Below are positions 17,120-26,276 of a stretch of DNA of 64,000 nt, piece by piece. This stretch comes from Sphaerochaeta pleomorpha str. Grapes (lineage in GTDB: Bacteria > Spirochaetota > Spirochaetia > Sphaerochaetales > Sphaerochaetaceae), in assembly GCF_000236685.1 (NCBI RefSeq), contig NC_016633.1, positions 2,790,001-2,854,000 of the forward strand, in the 5' to 3' direction. The first letter of the stretch is position 1, and each line of letters opens with the position of its first letter. A program made the translations under genes and the position numbers. Under the pieces are notes generated by a model, which worked only from the letters and a program-made list of their open reading frames with translations, made no database searches and was not told where the DNA came from.

Positions 17120-18051
17120 AAGAATTTCTCTGCGCGAAAGCCTTACTTGAAGAAGTCGGAACCACTAGGAAACCTGGACTGGTTGACCGGATTCATAGTG
17201 GTGGGCATACGGATATGGACTACCAGACTTTTGTTGCAAGTACCAGAGCCCTGAAACCCTTCTTTGGGGAAATGGCAGAAACAGGTAAAAACTGGGAAGG
17301 CTCGCTTCCAGCTCTGTTCAAGAAGATCAGATTGATCGGGCAGGTAGCTGAATTGGCGATGTTTCAAGCTACCGGTGGGGTGAATACCCATAAAGGGCTT
17401 CTTTTTTCTGCTGGCATCCTTTGCAGTATTTCCGGCTATTCCAGAATGAAGTATGGTAGCACTAATACAGACTTACTGTGTTCCCTGGTACAAGAAATGA
17501 CGTTTGAAGTGCTGGAGGAGGAATTTTTTCAGATACTGGAAAAGCCCCAGAAAACCCATGGTGAGCAGTTGTTTACAACCAAGGGCATCCGCGGTATACG
17601 CGGAGAGGTGCAGCAAGGATTTCCTTCTGTCCTCACCGTTTCACTTCCCGTCTATACTCGCTTGCTCAAGGAGGGAAGGGATTCCAACCTTGCCAGAATC
17701 CAGACATTGTTGCATCTGATGGCCAACGTATGTGACACCAATATCTTATATCGACATAGCCAGGAAACTTTGGATTATGTACAGCAAACTGCCCATTACA
17801 TCCTGCAAAGGGGAGGGGCGTTTAGTGAAGAAGGTCTATCTCTCATTGTTGATTTTGACCGGATATGTACGGAAAAGAAAATCAGTGCAGGGGGATGTGC
17901 CGACTTGCTCGGTGTCACCATCCTTTTACATGATCTCAATCTCCTCGATGCCTATGGCTCTACCCCCTCTGCGCTTCTGCAGTTCTTCAGGATTTTAACC
18001 AGTACCAGTAATAAAGAATGTTCCTTACATGAGTCTCCGGTATTTTTTTGA
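17110..18051 (+). CDS. citG: Triphosphoribosyl-dephospho-CoA synthase
   Basis: A 313-residue CitG, which makes the citrate lyase prosthetic-group precursor from ATP and dephospho-CoA. The signature TTRKPGLVDRIHSGGHTDMDY (about 18-38) and ATGGVNTHKGLLFSAG (about 90-105), with its conserved nucleotide-binding residues, are clear. The ATG lies inside the citX 3' end, a translational-coupling arrangement. It is the last gene of the cit operon. I see no strong terminator in the 62 bases before the next gene, so read-through is possible. Confidence 0.93.
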   Translation: MEVEEFLCAKALLEEVGTTRKPGLVDRIHSGGHTDMDYQTFVASTRALKPFFGEMAETGKNWEGSLPALFKKIRLIGQVAELAMFQATGGVNTHKGLLFSAGILCSISGYSRMKYGSTNTDLLCSLVQEMTFEVLEEEFFQILEKPQKTHGEQLFTTKGIRGIRGEVQQGFPSVLTVSLPVYTRLLKEGRDSNLARIQTLLHLMANVCDTNILYRHSQETLDYVQQTAHYILQRGGAFSEEGLSLIVDFDRICTEKKISAGGCADLLGVTILLHDLNLLDAYGSTPSALLQFFRILTSTSNKECSLHESPVFF

Positions 18052-18113
18052 ATATTGGTATAACCGGTAAGTTGTGGTAGATTGAAAGCAACTATTGTTT
18101 CAAGGAATATGCT

Positions 18114-19151
18114 TTGCTGAATGTAATAAAACCCCATTGTTTAAAACCAGGTGATACCATAGCTACTGTCAGTCTTTCCTGGGGAGGCGCTGGCGATGAA
18201 GAGCTCCGTTGGCGTTATGACCTGGGGAAACAGAGGTTGACCGAACAATTTGGCCTAAAGGTCATTGAAATGGAACATACCCTCAAAGGAACGAAATACC
18301 TTAGCGAGCATCCGGAGAAACGTGCATCGGATTTGATGCAGGCGTTCTCTGATCCTGCGGTGAAAGGTATTTTTTCCTGCATCGGGGGAAATGACAGTAT
18401 CAGGCTGCTTCCCTTTGTCGATGTTGCTGTCATTGCCAACAATCCAAAGGTTTTTCTTGGCTATTCAGATTCAACCATAACCCATCTTATGTGCCTCAAG
18501 GCAGGGCTCTCGAGTTTTTACGGGCCATCTATCTTGGCCGAATTTGCCGAGAATAACGGCATTTTCAGCTACACCGTCAATCATCTGCAGAAAATACTTT
18601 TTGAAACGAACCCAGTGGGGCAAATCAAAGCATCTGAAGAATGGACTGGGCACTATCTTGCATGGACAAAGGAAAATGCCAAGGTTTCCAAGAAAATGGA
18701 AAAAAATGGCCCGTACCGTTTCCTGCAAGGTAAGGGAACCGTACAAGGGCACCTAATCGGGGGGTGTCTGGATGTCCTGGAAATGGCCAAGGGTACTTCC
18801 CTCTGGATTGATGACTCCCTGTTCGACGGCGCGATTTTGTTTTTTGAAACTTCAGAGGAAATGGTAAGACCAGCACTATTTGAATCATGGTTGCGAGACT
18901 ACGCTATGCAAGGAATTCTCCAAAAGGCGAAGGGCATGGTTTTCGGCAAACCCTACCAAGGTATATTCCAGCAAGAATATGAACAGGCGATACGGAACGT
19001 ATTGCAGGAATTTTCCCTTTTCTCCCTTCCTGTGGTTTGCAACCTGTCTTTTGGCCATAACGAACCTATGTGCATCCTCCCTTACGGGGCAAAAGCCGAA
19101 CTTGATTGTGACCACCAAACGTTCAGTATTCTGGAATCGGGAGTAGTCTAG
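18114..19151 (+). CDS. LD-carboxypeptidase / MccF-like serine peptidase (family S66)
   Basis: A 345-residue S66-family protein. The nucleophile elbow GYSDSTITH (about residues 115-123) holds the catalytic serine; GGNDSIRLLPF precedes it, and the C-terminal half has GGCLDVLEMAKGT, FETSEE and LSFGHNEPMCILPYG, where the Glu and His of the Ser-Glu-His triad are expected. The length and the FETSEE segment fit the longer MccF-like branch better than short LdcA, so the role could be murein-tetrapeptide trimming or cleavage of a peptide antibiotic. No signal peptide is seen. The start is a TTG with AAGGA seven bases upstream. Its stop lies five bases from the stop of the convergent GH66 gene. Confidence 0.85.
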   Translation: MLNVIKPHCLKPGDTIATVSLSWGGAGDEELRWRYDLGKQRLTEQFGLKVIEMEHTLKGTKYLSEHPEKRASDLMQAFSDPAVKGIFSCIGGNDSIRLLPFVDVAVIANNPKVFLGYSDSTITHLMCLKAGLSSFYGPSILAEFAENNGIFSYTVNHLQKILFETNPVGQIKASEEWTGHYLAWTKENAKVSKKMEKNGPYRFLQGKGTVQGHLIGGCLDVLEMAKGTSLWIDDSLFDGAILFFETSEEMVRPALFESWLRDYAMQGILQKAKGMVFGKPYQGIFQQEYEQAIRNVLQEFSLFSLPVVCNLSFGHNEPMCILPYGAKAELDCDHQTFSILESGVV

Positions 19152-19156
19152 GGCCA

Positions 19157-20890
19157 CTAGAGTTCAGCCCATACCAAAGTCCATACAGGAAGGGCATCGA
19201 TGGTTATCTCCCATGCCATGCCCCTCAGCCCCTCTGCTTGCCTGCCTAAAAGTTTGTGTGCTCTTCCGTTATCAATTTGCGGGGAGGCCATGAAGAAGTG
19301 CATAGATGGTGAATAGGGGGGAATCTGGATAGTAATACCCGCTTCTTTATCCAAAGGTTCTTTTTCCAAGTTCCAAAGCGAATCTTTTTGGCCGATCAGA
19401 TTTATCAAATTGATGACAATCAACTTCTTGTCCATATGGACGATTGGCCAGAGAGTATCCGGTAACCCCTCAAAGGAAATTCCAATCTCCGATAGGTCAG
19501 TATTTTCTTGGGGAGGGATTGAGAATTCAAATTCCCTGTTCTCTCCGAATGCGAAGCTCTCGGTTACATCAACAAGGTCATTGCCAAAGAGCAATTGGCA
19601 ATATTGGATGGAAAAATCCGTATAGGAGGTAAGCAGGTTTCTTTCTTCTTGTCTGAGAGGAGTATAGTCAACGTAATAGGGTTGGGTAAGGATCCCCCCA
19701 TTTTCCCCGAAGAGCAACGGGGTTGCGCCCTGTGCATAGGTGCTTGCCATAAGCAGACAGGTGGAAGCAAGGGCCTTTTTCCGGTCCAAGGTCCCGCTTT
19801 CTTTAAAGGAACGGGAATAGGCTGCAAGTACTACCGGTTTGCCGAACCCGCGATGATTCTGTATTAGCTGGCGAAGATGCCTGTACTGGGTATGGGGATC
19901 CCATACCTCTATATACACGGCTTTTTGGTTTGCCTTTGCCGTCAGGTCTGCTGGCCAGCCCCCTACGTTATTGAATATATTTTCGTTGCCGTGCTTTGCC
20001 CATGCATTTATGAGGGAAACGAATTCCCTGTCAAGGTAGACAGGCTTCTGTTCATTGTCAAAGGCAATCTTGGGATATCCGTAGGTATCCATGTGGATTC
20101 CGTCAAACCCAAGGGTATCGGTGGCATAGCAGTATTGGTCTAGGATTCTCTTTCTCCACTGATTCCCCTCTGCAATATTCATGATGAAAAACTTGTCGAT
20201 CAAATCTATTGGTTTTCCCCCGAACGCATACAAACCTTGCTCTGGATGGTCCTGAAGATATTCCTTTGATGCGGCATATACTGCACCATAGGCAAGTGCT
20301 TTCATACCATGGTGTTGTAATCCTTCCACTGATTGTTTGACAACAGATAGATCAACACTTTTCCCCATCAAGTCCCGGTATTTTTTCCCTTGGTCAAACT
20401 GGATAGGTTCGATTTCATACTGATGGGGTCTGTAGGACCAGTCATAGAACTGAACATGGGTGCAATGTTGTTGCAAGAGAAAGTCGAGAGCAGAATTCCT
20501 GGAAACCGAATCCTCGGTCTTGAATCCGGTGAGAAAACCATAGCGTACCTGGTTCGGTTCCACGTCTATTGCGCTCTTTGCCTCTGTGTTGCTGCCATCA
20601 GGGAACGTTATTGTGAGATATAGGCCATAGCCAGAACCGGTTTTCAACGGTTTTGTCAGGGTGATTTCCTGTTCAAAGCGTAGGAACCCTGTGGTTTGGG
20701 AAAGGGAACGTATAGGTTCCCCCTCCAGGCAATCTATGACCCGACCCAGATTTTCGATTTGCAGCGTGAAGGAAAAAGCTGAAAATGAATCTTCCCCAAC
20801 CGGCATTTCAATGGCAAGGGGAATCCTGTCAGCCCCTTCTTGTAGGCAAGGAACCAAGGGCCAGAAACGAATCTCAAGAGAATTGTCCAT
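19157..20890 (-). CDS. Glycoside hydrolase family 66 (dextranase / cycloisomaltooligosaccharide-active type), apparently cytoplasmic
   Basis: A 577-residue GH66-like enzyme. The catalytic barrel holds YDWSYRPH (about 149-156), the nucleophile region FDGIHMDTYG (D268) and YIEVWDPH (E328 as likely acid/base); C-terminal residues form a beta-sandwich. GH66 enzymes hydrolyse or transglycosylate alpha-1,6-glucan and are usually secreted with long accessory regions; this one has no signal peptide and is short. I chose the ATG at 20890, four bases after the permease stop, with AAAGGATA upstream. It is the last gene of a sugar-import operon, so it likely acts on imported linear or cyclic isomalto-oligosaccharides. 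The catalytic residue assignments are by motif, not alignment. Confidence 0.82.
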   Translation of the reverse strand: MDNSLEIRFWPLVPCLQEGADRIPLAIEMPVGEDSFSAFSFTLQIENLGRVIDCLEGEPIRSLSQTTGFLRFEQEITLTKPLKTGSGYGLYLTITFPDGSNTEAKSAIDVEPNQVRYGFLTGFKTEDSVSRNSALDFLLQQHCTHVQFYDWSYRPHQYEIEPIQFDQGKKYRDLMGKSVDLSVVKQSVEGLQHHGMKALAYGAVYAASKEYLQDHPEQGLYAFGGKPIDLIDKFFIMNIAEGNQWRKRILDQYCYATDTLGFDGIHMDTYGYPKIAFDNEQKPVYLDREFVSLINAWAKHGNENIFNNVGGWPADLTAKANQKAVYIEVWDPHTQYRHLRQLIQNHRGFGKPVVLAAYSRSFKESGTLDRKKALASTCLLMASTYAQGATPLLFGENGGILTQPYYVDYTPLRQEERNLLTSYTDFSIQYCQLLFGNDLVDVTESFAFGENREFEFSIPPQENTDLSEIGISFEGLPDTLWPIVHMDKKLIVINLINLIGQKDSLWNLEKEPLDKEAGITIQIPPYSPSMHFFMASPQIDNGRAHKLLGRQAEGLRGMAWEITIDALPVWTLVWAEL

Positions 20891-20894
20891 AACG

Positions 20895-21734
20895 CTATCC
20901 TTTGATGGCACCGGTAGTGATGCCTGAGATGAAGTATTTTTGGAAAACCAGGAACATGAGAACGGCAGGAAGCAGGCCCAAAAAAGCTGCTGCAGCCATC
21001 AAGGGCCAGTTTGCCCCGTATTGCTGGAAAAAAAGTGAAATCGCAAGGGGAATGTTGCGGTGTGCCTGGTCCTGCAGGAAAAAGACTGCCTGTGCATAGT
21101 TATTCCACATGCCTACCCCCTGTAGGATTACAACAGAGGACGTTACCGGTCCGAGCAGGGGCATGGTAATTTTCCAGAAGGCATCGAACCAGGAACATCC
21201 GTCGATGATGGCTGATTCTTCAAGTGAAATGGGGATTGACCGAATGAAAGAGGCATAGAGAAAGACAGAGAAGGGGAGTGAATTCGTGGCCATTACGCAT
21301 ATCATTGCCCAATACGTGTTGATTCCTTTCATACGAATCAAAAGGGTATAGAGCGGCACTGTATTGATGATTCCTGGAATCATCATGCAACCTAAGAGAA
21401 TTGCAAATATCACCTTGTTCAGCAAAGAGGGGAAACGGGCTATGGTATAACCAGCCATTGAAGAAAGAACTATCAGAAGGATTACCCCACCACTGGTCAT
21501 GATGAAACTGTTAGCCATGGCTTTTCCCATTTTGCCGGCCTTCCAGGCATTTGGGAAATTACCCCAATTGAAATCAGGGATCAACCGGATTGAGGAAAGC
21601 CCTCCTTCCGGGCTTTTCAGTGATAGAAGAATAAGCAAGAGGAAAGGAACCAAAGCGACGAGGGCGATTAGGAAGACGACCGGGTATAAAGGGTGCTCTA
21701 GGGTGTCTCTGTTTTTTCTTTGTGTATGATTCAT
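20895..21734 (-). CDS. Carbohydrate ABC transporter permease, MalG type
   Basis: A 279-residue permease with six hydrophobic segments and the EAA loop of MalG-type proteins (SLEESAIIDGCSWFDAFWKITMP, about 183-205). It begins MNHTQRKNRD; its ATG overlaps the upstream permease stop in a TAATG arrangement, with GGGAGG before it. A longer frame runs back into the previous gene but is not needed. It should pair with the MalF-type permease to move a gluco-oligosaccharide. No ATPase gene is in the cluster, so a shared MsmX/UgpC-like ATPase is presumably encoded elsewhere. Confidence 0.93.
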   Translation of the reverse strand: MNHTQRKNRDTLEHPLYPVVFLIALVALVPFLLLILLSLKSPEGGLSSIRLIPDFNWGNFPNAWKAGKMGKAMANSFIMTSGGVILLIVLSSMAGYTIARFPSLLNKVIFAILLGCMMIPGIINTVPLYTLLIRMKGINTYWAMICVMATNSLPFSVFLYASFIRSIPISLEESAIIDGCSWFDAFWKITMPLLGPVTSSVVILQGVGMWNNYAQAVFFLQDQAHRNIPLAISLFFQQYGANWPLMAAAAFLGLLPAVLMFLVFQKYFISGITTGAIKG

Positions 21735-22630
21735 TACCTGTCCTCCCTCGCATTGAAAAACCGAAGGGAAAGAAGGACTGGGATGAGTATGATGACAAAG
21801 AGAATCAAGGCAACTGCCGTAGAGTATCCTGTCTTGTTTCCATAACACATGCGCATGATATAGATGCTTAACGATTCTGTGTCATAGCCAGGTCCCCCGT
21901 CGGTCAAAGATAGTATTGCATCGAAAACGGAAAGTGATCCGATGATATTGGTTATTACATTGATTTTCAGTGCAGGAATGAGCTGAGGCAAGACAATATA
22001 TCTGAATATATGCTGTCTAGAGGCTCCTTCGAGTTCAGCAGCCTCATAGTGCTCGACAGGGATGGCCTGCAAACCTGCAAGGTAGATGATCATGGTCATG
22101 CCTGCGTATTGCCAGACATTGACCAATACGATAACAAGCATTGCGCTTCCGCCTGAAAGCATCCAGTTGGTGTTGGATATATAGCCAACCCGTTGTAGTA
22201 GAATTGCCAGAAGACCCCGTTTGGGTTGTAGCAAAAGGTACCAGATTGAACCCATGATCATGGGGCTTATGACTGCCGGAAGGTAGAGCAGGGAACGTAC
22301 GGCGGCTCTAGCCTTGAATGTCCTATTCATCAGAAGGGCAAGAAGCAGGCCCAAAATGTTGAGCAACGGGGCGCTTCCCAAGGCAAAGAGCACCGTGTTT
22401 TGGATGTCTCTCAAGGCCCGGTCATCATGGAAAAAATCCCGGTAATTCTTTACACCGATGAAGGTCGGGGTGGAAAAACCATCCCAAGCGGTAAAACTGG
22501 TCCATACCCCCCTGCAAAGGGGGTACAGAAAGAAAACGGAAAAGAGCAGGAGGGCGGGCACCGCCATAAAGCGGTGCCAGGAAGCTGAATTCAAATGCAA
22601 GGTTCTCTTTTCTCTAGTGACTGGCAGCAT
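21734..22630 (-). CDS. Carbohydrate ABC transporter permease, MalF type
   Basis: About 298 residues with six hydrophobic segments and the EAA-loop motif (HYEAAELEGASRQHIFRYIVLPQL). The start is uncertain: ATG 22630 overlaps the binding-protein 3' end by 17 bases, a TTG at 22600 would avoid the overlap, and further Met codons lie at 22636 and 22639. None has a strong ribosome site. It follows the binding protein and precedes the MalG-type permease in the same operon. Confidence 0.92.
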   Translation of the reverse strand: MLPVTREKRTLHLNSASWHRFMAVPALLLFSVFFLYPLCRGVWTSFTAWDGFSTPTFIGVKNYRDFFHDDRALRDIQNTVLFALGSAPLLNILGLLLALLMNRTFKARAAVRSLLYLPAVISPMIMGSIWYLLLQPKRGLLAILLQRVGYISNTNWMLSGGSAMLVIVLVNVWQYAGMTMIIYLAGLQAIPVEHYEAAELEGASRQHIFRYIVLPQLIPALKINVITNIIGSLSVFDAILSLTDGGPGYDTESLSIYIMRMCYGNKTGYSTAVALILFVIILIPVLLSLRFFNAREDR

Positions 22631-23894
22631 ATGCATCATTCCATAGGTTTTGGTATTCCTTTGCGAACTGCACAGGTGAGGCAAAGTCGCCGTGGAGCAA
22701 TTTCTGTATGAGCCTACCGGTATCGTCTACAGAGAGACCGGAAGGGGCTTCTGTTGAGAAGTTGATATTCACGTAGGTTTTTACCAGCCTGCTTGCATCG
22801 TCTTTTATCGGGCTCCAGTTGGCATCGACATCGACAAATGCAGAGGGAATGCCACGGGTTTCACTGAATGATTTCTGGGTTGCAGGGTCAAACAGATAGT
22901 TTAGGAAAGCAAATACAGCCTCGGGTGATTTTGTAGTTGCCGATACGGCGTACACGGAATCCTCAGCGCAGAGAACCATCGGTTGCAAACCTTTTACAAC
23001 AGAGGGGAAGGGACCGAAACCAATATTGCTTTTCATTTCGGGATTCAGTTTGACAATATCCCCAACGACCCACATGCCTTGATTGATGATGACAGCTTCT
23101 CCGCTTGCAAAAGCCTCTTTCTGGTTATCATAGGTTGCAGTAATGGCATCATCGTTGATAAGATGTTTATCCTTCAACTCAAGCAGGGCTTTTGCAAAGT
23201 TTTCCATGATTCCGTTCGGTGCATCCCATTGCACGGAATTATCCAGGAATGCTTTGCGTGAACCAGGAATCCCGAGCTGTTGTTTCACAACCCCATGGGC
23301 CCAGAATTCAATCAGATGCCCTAGTGTCCAGGAATCCTTTCCTCCAAGAAACAAAGGGGTCTTGTCAGGGTAGGCTTTCTTGATGGTCTCCAGGTTTTGT
23401 ACGAACTCTTCCCAGCTCTGGGCGTCCTTGAGCCCAAGTTCAGCAAAAATATGCTTGTTGTAAAAAAGACCTCCCATGGTGATGTTCGTGGCAACCTTGT
23501 ACTGCTTGCCTGTTTTGAGGTCAGTGCACAAATCCTTTACGGAAGGAAGTATTCTGTCCCAGAATCTTTGGTCGGAAAGATCCATATACAGACCTTTGTC
23601 GATGTAATCCTGGGTAACTACCGTAGAAAGGTCTGGCATCTGGTTCGAGGCAATCTTGACCTTGATGACATTTGAAGCATCCTTTTGGAATTCATATTCC
23701 ACATTGACCATCGGATTCAATTTCTCAAACTGGGCAACCTGTTGGGTATCCCAGTCGACGGTTTCAACCCTACCTGAGAAATAGCTGATGCTTTTCTTTG
23801 TTTCCTTGGTTCCCTGGGCTCCCAAGGGAAGCAAGCAAAGGGCCAATAACGCAACGGTGAGCGACAACCTACTTACATACGATTTCCTTCTCAT
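22614..23894 (-). CDS. Sugar ABC transporter solute-binding protein (family 1, MalE-like)
   Basis: A 426-residue extracytoplasmic binding protein with a signal peptide (RRKSYVSRLSLTVALLALCLLPLGAQG, likely cut after LGAQ or LGA). The mature part has family-1 features such as WDTQQVAQFEKLNPMVNVEYEF, SNQMPDLSTVV and the C-terminal FAFLNYLFDPATQKSF. The ATG at 23894 is preferred over one at 23903 because GGAG then lies at a normal distance; it begins two bases after the GH15 stop. Placement between GH15 and GH66 genes suggests an isomalto-oligosaccharide ligand. Confidence 0.92.
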   Translation of the reverse strand: MRRKSYVSRLSLTVALLALCLLPLGAQGTKETKKSISYFSGRVETVDWDTQQVAQFEKLNPMVNVEYEFQKDASNVIKVKIASNQMPDLSTVVTQDYIDKGLYMDLSDQRFWDRILPSVKDLCTDLKTGKQYKVATNITMGGLFYNKHIFAELGLKDAQSWEEFVQNLETIKKAYPDKTPLFLGGKDSWTLGHLIEFWAHGVVKQQLGIPGSRKAFLDNSVQWDAPNGIMENFAKALLELKDKHLINDDAITATYDNQKEAFASGEAVIINQGMWVVGDIVKLNPEMKSNIGFGPFPSVVKGLQPMVLCAEDSVYAVSATTKSPEAVFAFLNYLFDPATQKSFSETRGIPSAFVDVDANWSPIKDDASRLVKTYVNINFSTEAPSGLSVDDTGRLIQKLLHGDFASPVQFAKEYQNLWNDAYAASH

Positions 23895-23896
23895 AA

Positions 23897-25018
23897 CTAC
23901 CATTCTCCTTTTTCATTGTATTGCATAATCTCGAAATCGAGGATCAAAAACATAGCATGTGACCATAAAAGAGGGCTTGCAATGGTTCCCCATCGCCTTT
24001 CCCATACATCAATCATCGAGGGGTCATTGGTAAATGCAGTGACTTGTTCCGGAAATGAACCTTGCTCCGTTCGTTGGGCAACCATCCAGGCAAGCAATTT
24101 CCTTGCCTCCCCAACCCGGCCTGATCTGAGGTAATGCCACCCGAGGAATCCTGAGAGGGGAATCCAAAGGCCTCCCCCATAATAGGTGTCTTCTGCATAC
24201 CGCTGCGTTCCCCCCTGGTGCAGCAACTGCTCTTCGATGAGTCGAATTGTTTTTTTCATCGAAGGGTCGTCCTGATTGAAAACTCCATAGGGGGTAGAAA
24301 GCCAGATGAGGCTGGCATCGACTAACGACGTACCAATGAATTTGGGGAAGAATCCCAATGGATTTTTTTGTTCCTCGATAAACAACCGGATTGCTTGAGC
24401 CAATATAATGGCGCGTTGCTTGTCTGAAGGTTTGAGATACAAAAAGATGCTTTGCAATCCCCCCGCAAGACAGGCAAGGGTTGAAAGATGCTGTTTGTCG
24501 TGAAATTCTTCCCAGCAGTCACTTGATGGCAGTTTCCAGACAGTTTCGATATACTTGATTGCCAAAGAAACTGGCTTTTCCCATGCTTGGGGAAGTTTTG
24601 TTTCCTGTTTCTGTTCCAGATATTTGGCGGCAAGCCAAAGTAACGTCCCGTATCCATCCGGCTGAAAGTTTGGCCAGTCGCTCGTATCCTCTTCTCCTGC
24701 AAGGGTAAACCGAGCCCCGAGAAACCGATGGTTGTCCAATTTTGGGTTCTGTTCCAGCAATTCGGGGAGGGCAAGGATTTTTTCTTCGTTACGGAGCAGT
24801 ACTGCCATTGCCCAATTGATGAATCGGTGCGTCGCCTCTTGTTGTCCGTACAGCAAAAGGCTATAGGCAATATAACTACTGTCACGCATCCAGCAATAAT
24901 TATATTGGCTGAATTGGGGACCCGCTACGAAGGCACCGCTCGGACTCTGGTATGTGAGTAAAAGATCTAGGCTTTCTTGTTGCAACAGACTAAGGTTAGT
25001 AGAGACGAGTGTTTTCAT
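23897..25018 (-). CDS. Glycoside hydrolase family 15-like glucohydrolase, cytoplasmic
   Basis: A 373-residue alpha/alpha-barrel hydrolase of GH15 type. Visible motifs are SPSGAFVAGPQFSQYNYCWMRD (about 25-46), WPNFQPDGYGTLLW, the acid site CWEE (E170-E171), TYYGGGLWIPLSGFLGW and the base site FPEQV (E324). It has no signal peptide and no extra domain, so it resembles isomaltose glucohydrolases and glucodextranase catalytic cores more than fungal glucoamylase. It is the first gene of the operon GH15-SBP-permease-permease-GH66, directly behind a LacI operator pair. It likely releases glucose from imported alpha-1,6-glucosides; linkage is inferred from the GH66 partner. Confidence 0.85.
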   Translation of the reverse strand: MKTLVSTNLSLLQQESLDLLLTYQSPSGAFVAGPQFSQYNYCWMRDSSYIAYSLLLYGQQEATHRFINWAMAVLLRNEEKILALPELLEQNPKLDNHRFLGARFTLAGEEDTSDWPNFQPDGYGTLLWLAAKYLEQKQETKLPQAWEKPVSLAIKYIETVWKLPSSDCWEEFHDKQHLSTLACLAGGLQSIFLYLKPSDKQRAIILAQAIRLFIEEQKNPLGFFPKFIGTSLVDASLIWLSTPYGVFNQDDPSMKKTIRLIEEQLLHQGGTQRYAEDTYYGGGLWIPLSGFLGWHYLRSGRVGEARKLLAWMVAQRTEQGSFPEQVTAFTNDPSMIDVWERRWGTIASPLLWSHAMFLILDFEIMQYNEKGEW

Positions 25019-25040
25019 GAACCCTCCGAAGAATAATATA

Positions 25041-25065
25041 GTAAGCGTTTACGGTAAACGTTTAC
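25041..25065. promoter_or_regulatory. Tandem LacI-type operators before the isomalto-oligosaccharide operon
   Basis: Two sites 13 bases apart centre to centre: GTAAGCGTTTAC (25041-25052, one mismatch from symmetry) and GTAAACGTTTAC (25054-25065, perfect palindrome). They lie 23-47 bases from the GH15 ATG, directly behind the LacI gene. A TATATT on the minus strand nearby may be the -10 box. Confidence 0.75.
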
Positions 25066-25084
25066 GTAAATAACTAAAAAAATT

Positions 25085-26080
25085 TCACTCTCGTATATCC
25101 TGCACGGAATCACGTTCCTTCACGAAATGGGGCAATATAATTTGCTGGATGCTTTGTTCCTCGGTCAGCAGTCTCATGGCTGTCTCACCCAGTTCTTCGA
25201 TTCCCTGGTGGATGGTTGTCAACGAAGGGAAGGCAATCTGGGCATCGAGCGTGTCGTCGTACCCGATGACAGAAACCTGCTGGGGAATTCTGATGTTGTT
25301 TTTATGTAGCCAGGCAATTGCCCCGAGGGCCATCTCGTCGCTGGTAGCAAAGACTGCTGTCAATTCGGGATGGGTATCGTACAGCTTTTCCATGGCAGTG
25401 ATTCCGCTGAAGAAATGAAAGTCTCCATAGGCAATGAGACTGTCGTCGATCTCGATCGATGCTTCCTTGAGGGCCTTGAGATATCCGTCAATCCTCGGTT
25501 TTCCTGCAATACGGTCAGAAGCGGAACCGGTAATCAGCCCAATATGCGCGTGTCCTTTTGCAATGAGATATCGGGTAGCGCTTTCCGCTGCTGCTGCATC
25601 ATCAATCTTGACCGAGGAAAATGGAAAGGAATTCCTATGGGTAGCTACCAAGACAACGGGGATTCCCAAGTCCTTGAGGTAGGATCCATACTCATCGGTA
25701 AGCCATTCACTGATATAGAGGATTCCGTCAACCCGTTTTTCACTGAGTGTTTTCAGGTAAGCCATGGTCCGTTCCCCGTTATGGTCTGTATTGCAGACAA
25801 TGACGCTTTTCCCCTGGCTATGGGCGATTCGCTCGATGCCCCGAAGAAGTTCATTGGAGAATCTTCCGGTAACACAGGGTAGCAGAACTCCTATGACATT
25901 GGTTTTTTTGTTTACGAGACCCCGTGCTATTGCATTGGGGGTATAGCCCAGTTCTGCGATGGTCTTTTCGACCTTCAGCCGGGTTTTTTCGGAATACCCA
26001 GGAAGATTGTTGAGTATCCTAGATACCGTGGCAATCGAGACTCCTGCTTGCTTTGCCACTTCCTGGATATTTACAGACAT
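25085..26080 (-). CDS. LacI-family repressor of the isomalto-oligosaccharide operon
   Basis: A 331-residue LacI-type regulator: helix-turn-helix at the N-terminus (NIQEVAKQAGVSIATVSRILNN, about 4-25), hinge helix GYTPNAIARGLVN, then a periplasmic-binding-protein-like sugar domain (GVLLPCVTGRFSNELLRGIE to the end). AAGGAG precedes the ATG. It is transcribed in the same direction as the GH15 operon and ends 66 bases before it. Perfect palindromes of the LacI type occur both before its own gene (26104-26121) and before GH15, so it probably represses both until its sugar effector is present. Confidence 0.93.
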   Translation of the reverse strand: MSVNIQEVAKQAGVSIATVSRILNNLPGYSEKTRLKVEKTIAELGYTPNAIARGLVNKKTNVIGVLLPCVTGRFSNELLRGIERIAHSQGKSVIVCNTDHNGERTMAYLKTLSEKRVDGILYISEWLTDEYGSYLKDLGIPVVLVATHRNSFPFSSVKIDDAAAAESATRYLIAKGHAHIGLITGSASDRIAGKPRIDGYLKALKEASIEIDDSLIAYGDFHFFSGITAMEKLYDTHPELTAVFATSDEMALGAIAWLHKNNIRIPQQVSVIGYDDTLDAQIAFPSLTTIHQGIEELGETAMRLLTEEQSIQQIILPHFVKERDSVQDIRE

Positions 26081-26103
26081 TCCGTGGGTACTCCTTTTTA
26101 GGT

Positions 26104-26121
26104 TACGTAAACGTTTACGTA
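26104..26121. promoter_or_regulatory. LacI-type operator before the regulator's own gene
   Basis: A perfect 18-base palindrome, TACGTAAACGTTTACGTA, 23 bases upstream of the LacI start codon. It shares the core GTAAACGTTTAC with the operator before GH15, which points to autoregulation. Confidence 0.75.
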
Positions 26122-26276
26122 TATTGTAGCGAAGTTTGGTTGGTTGTCAAGGAAAAGTTTTCGAATAATAAAAATCCTGCCCTGCACGGGAGGCCTAAAT
26201 ACAAATGCTTCCGATTCATGCCGCTGGGGAATTGTTTTGGGCAATCGTGGGGTTGCCTAGATGCAATGTCCCTTGG

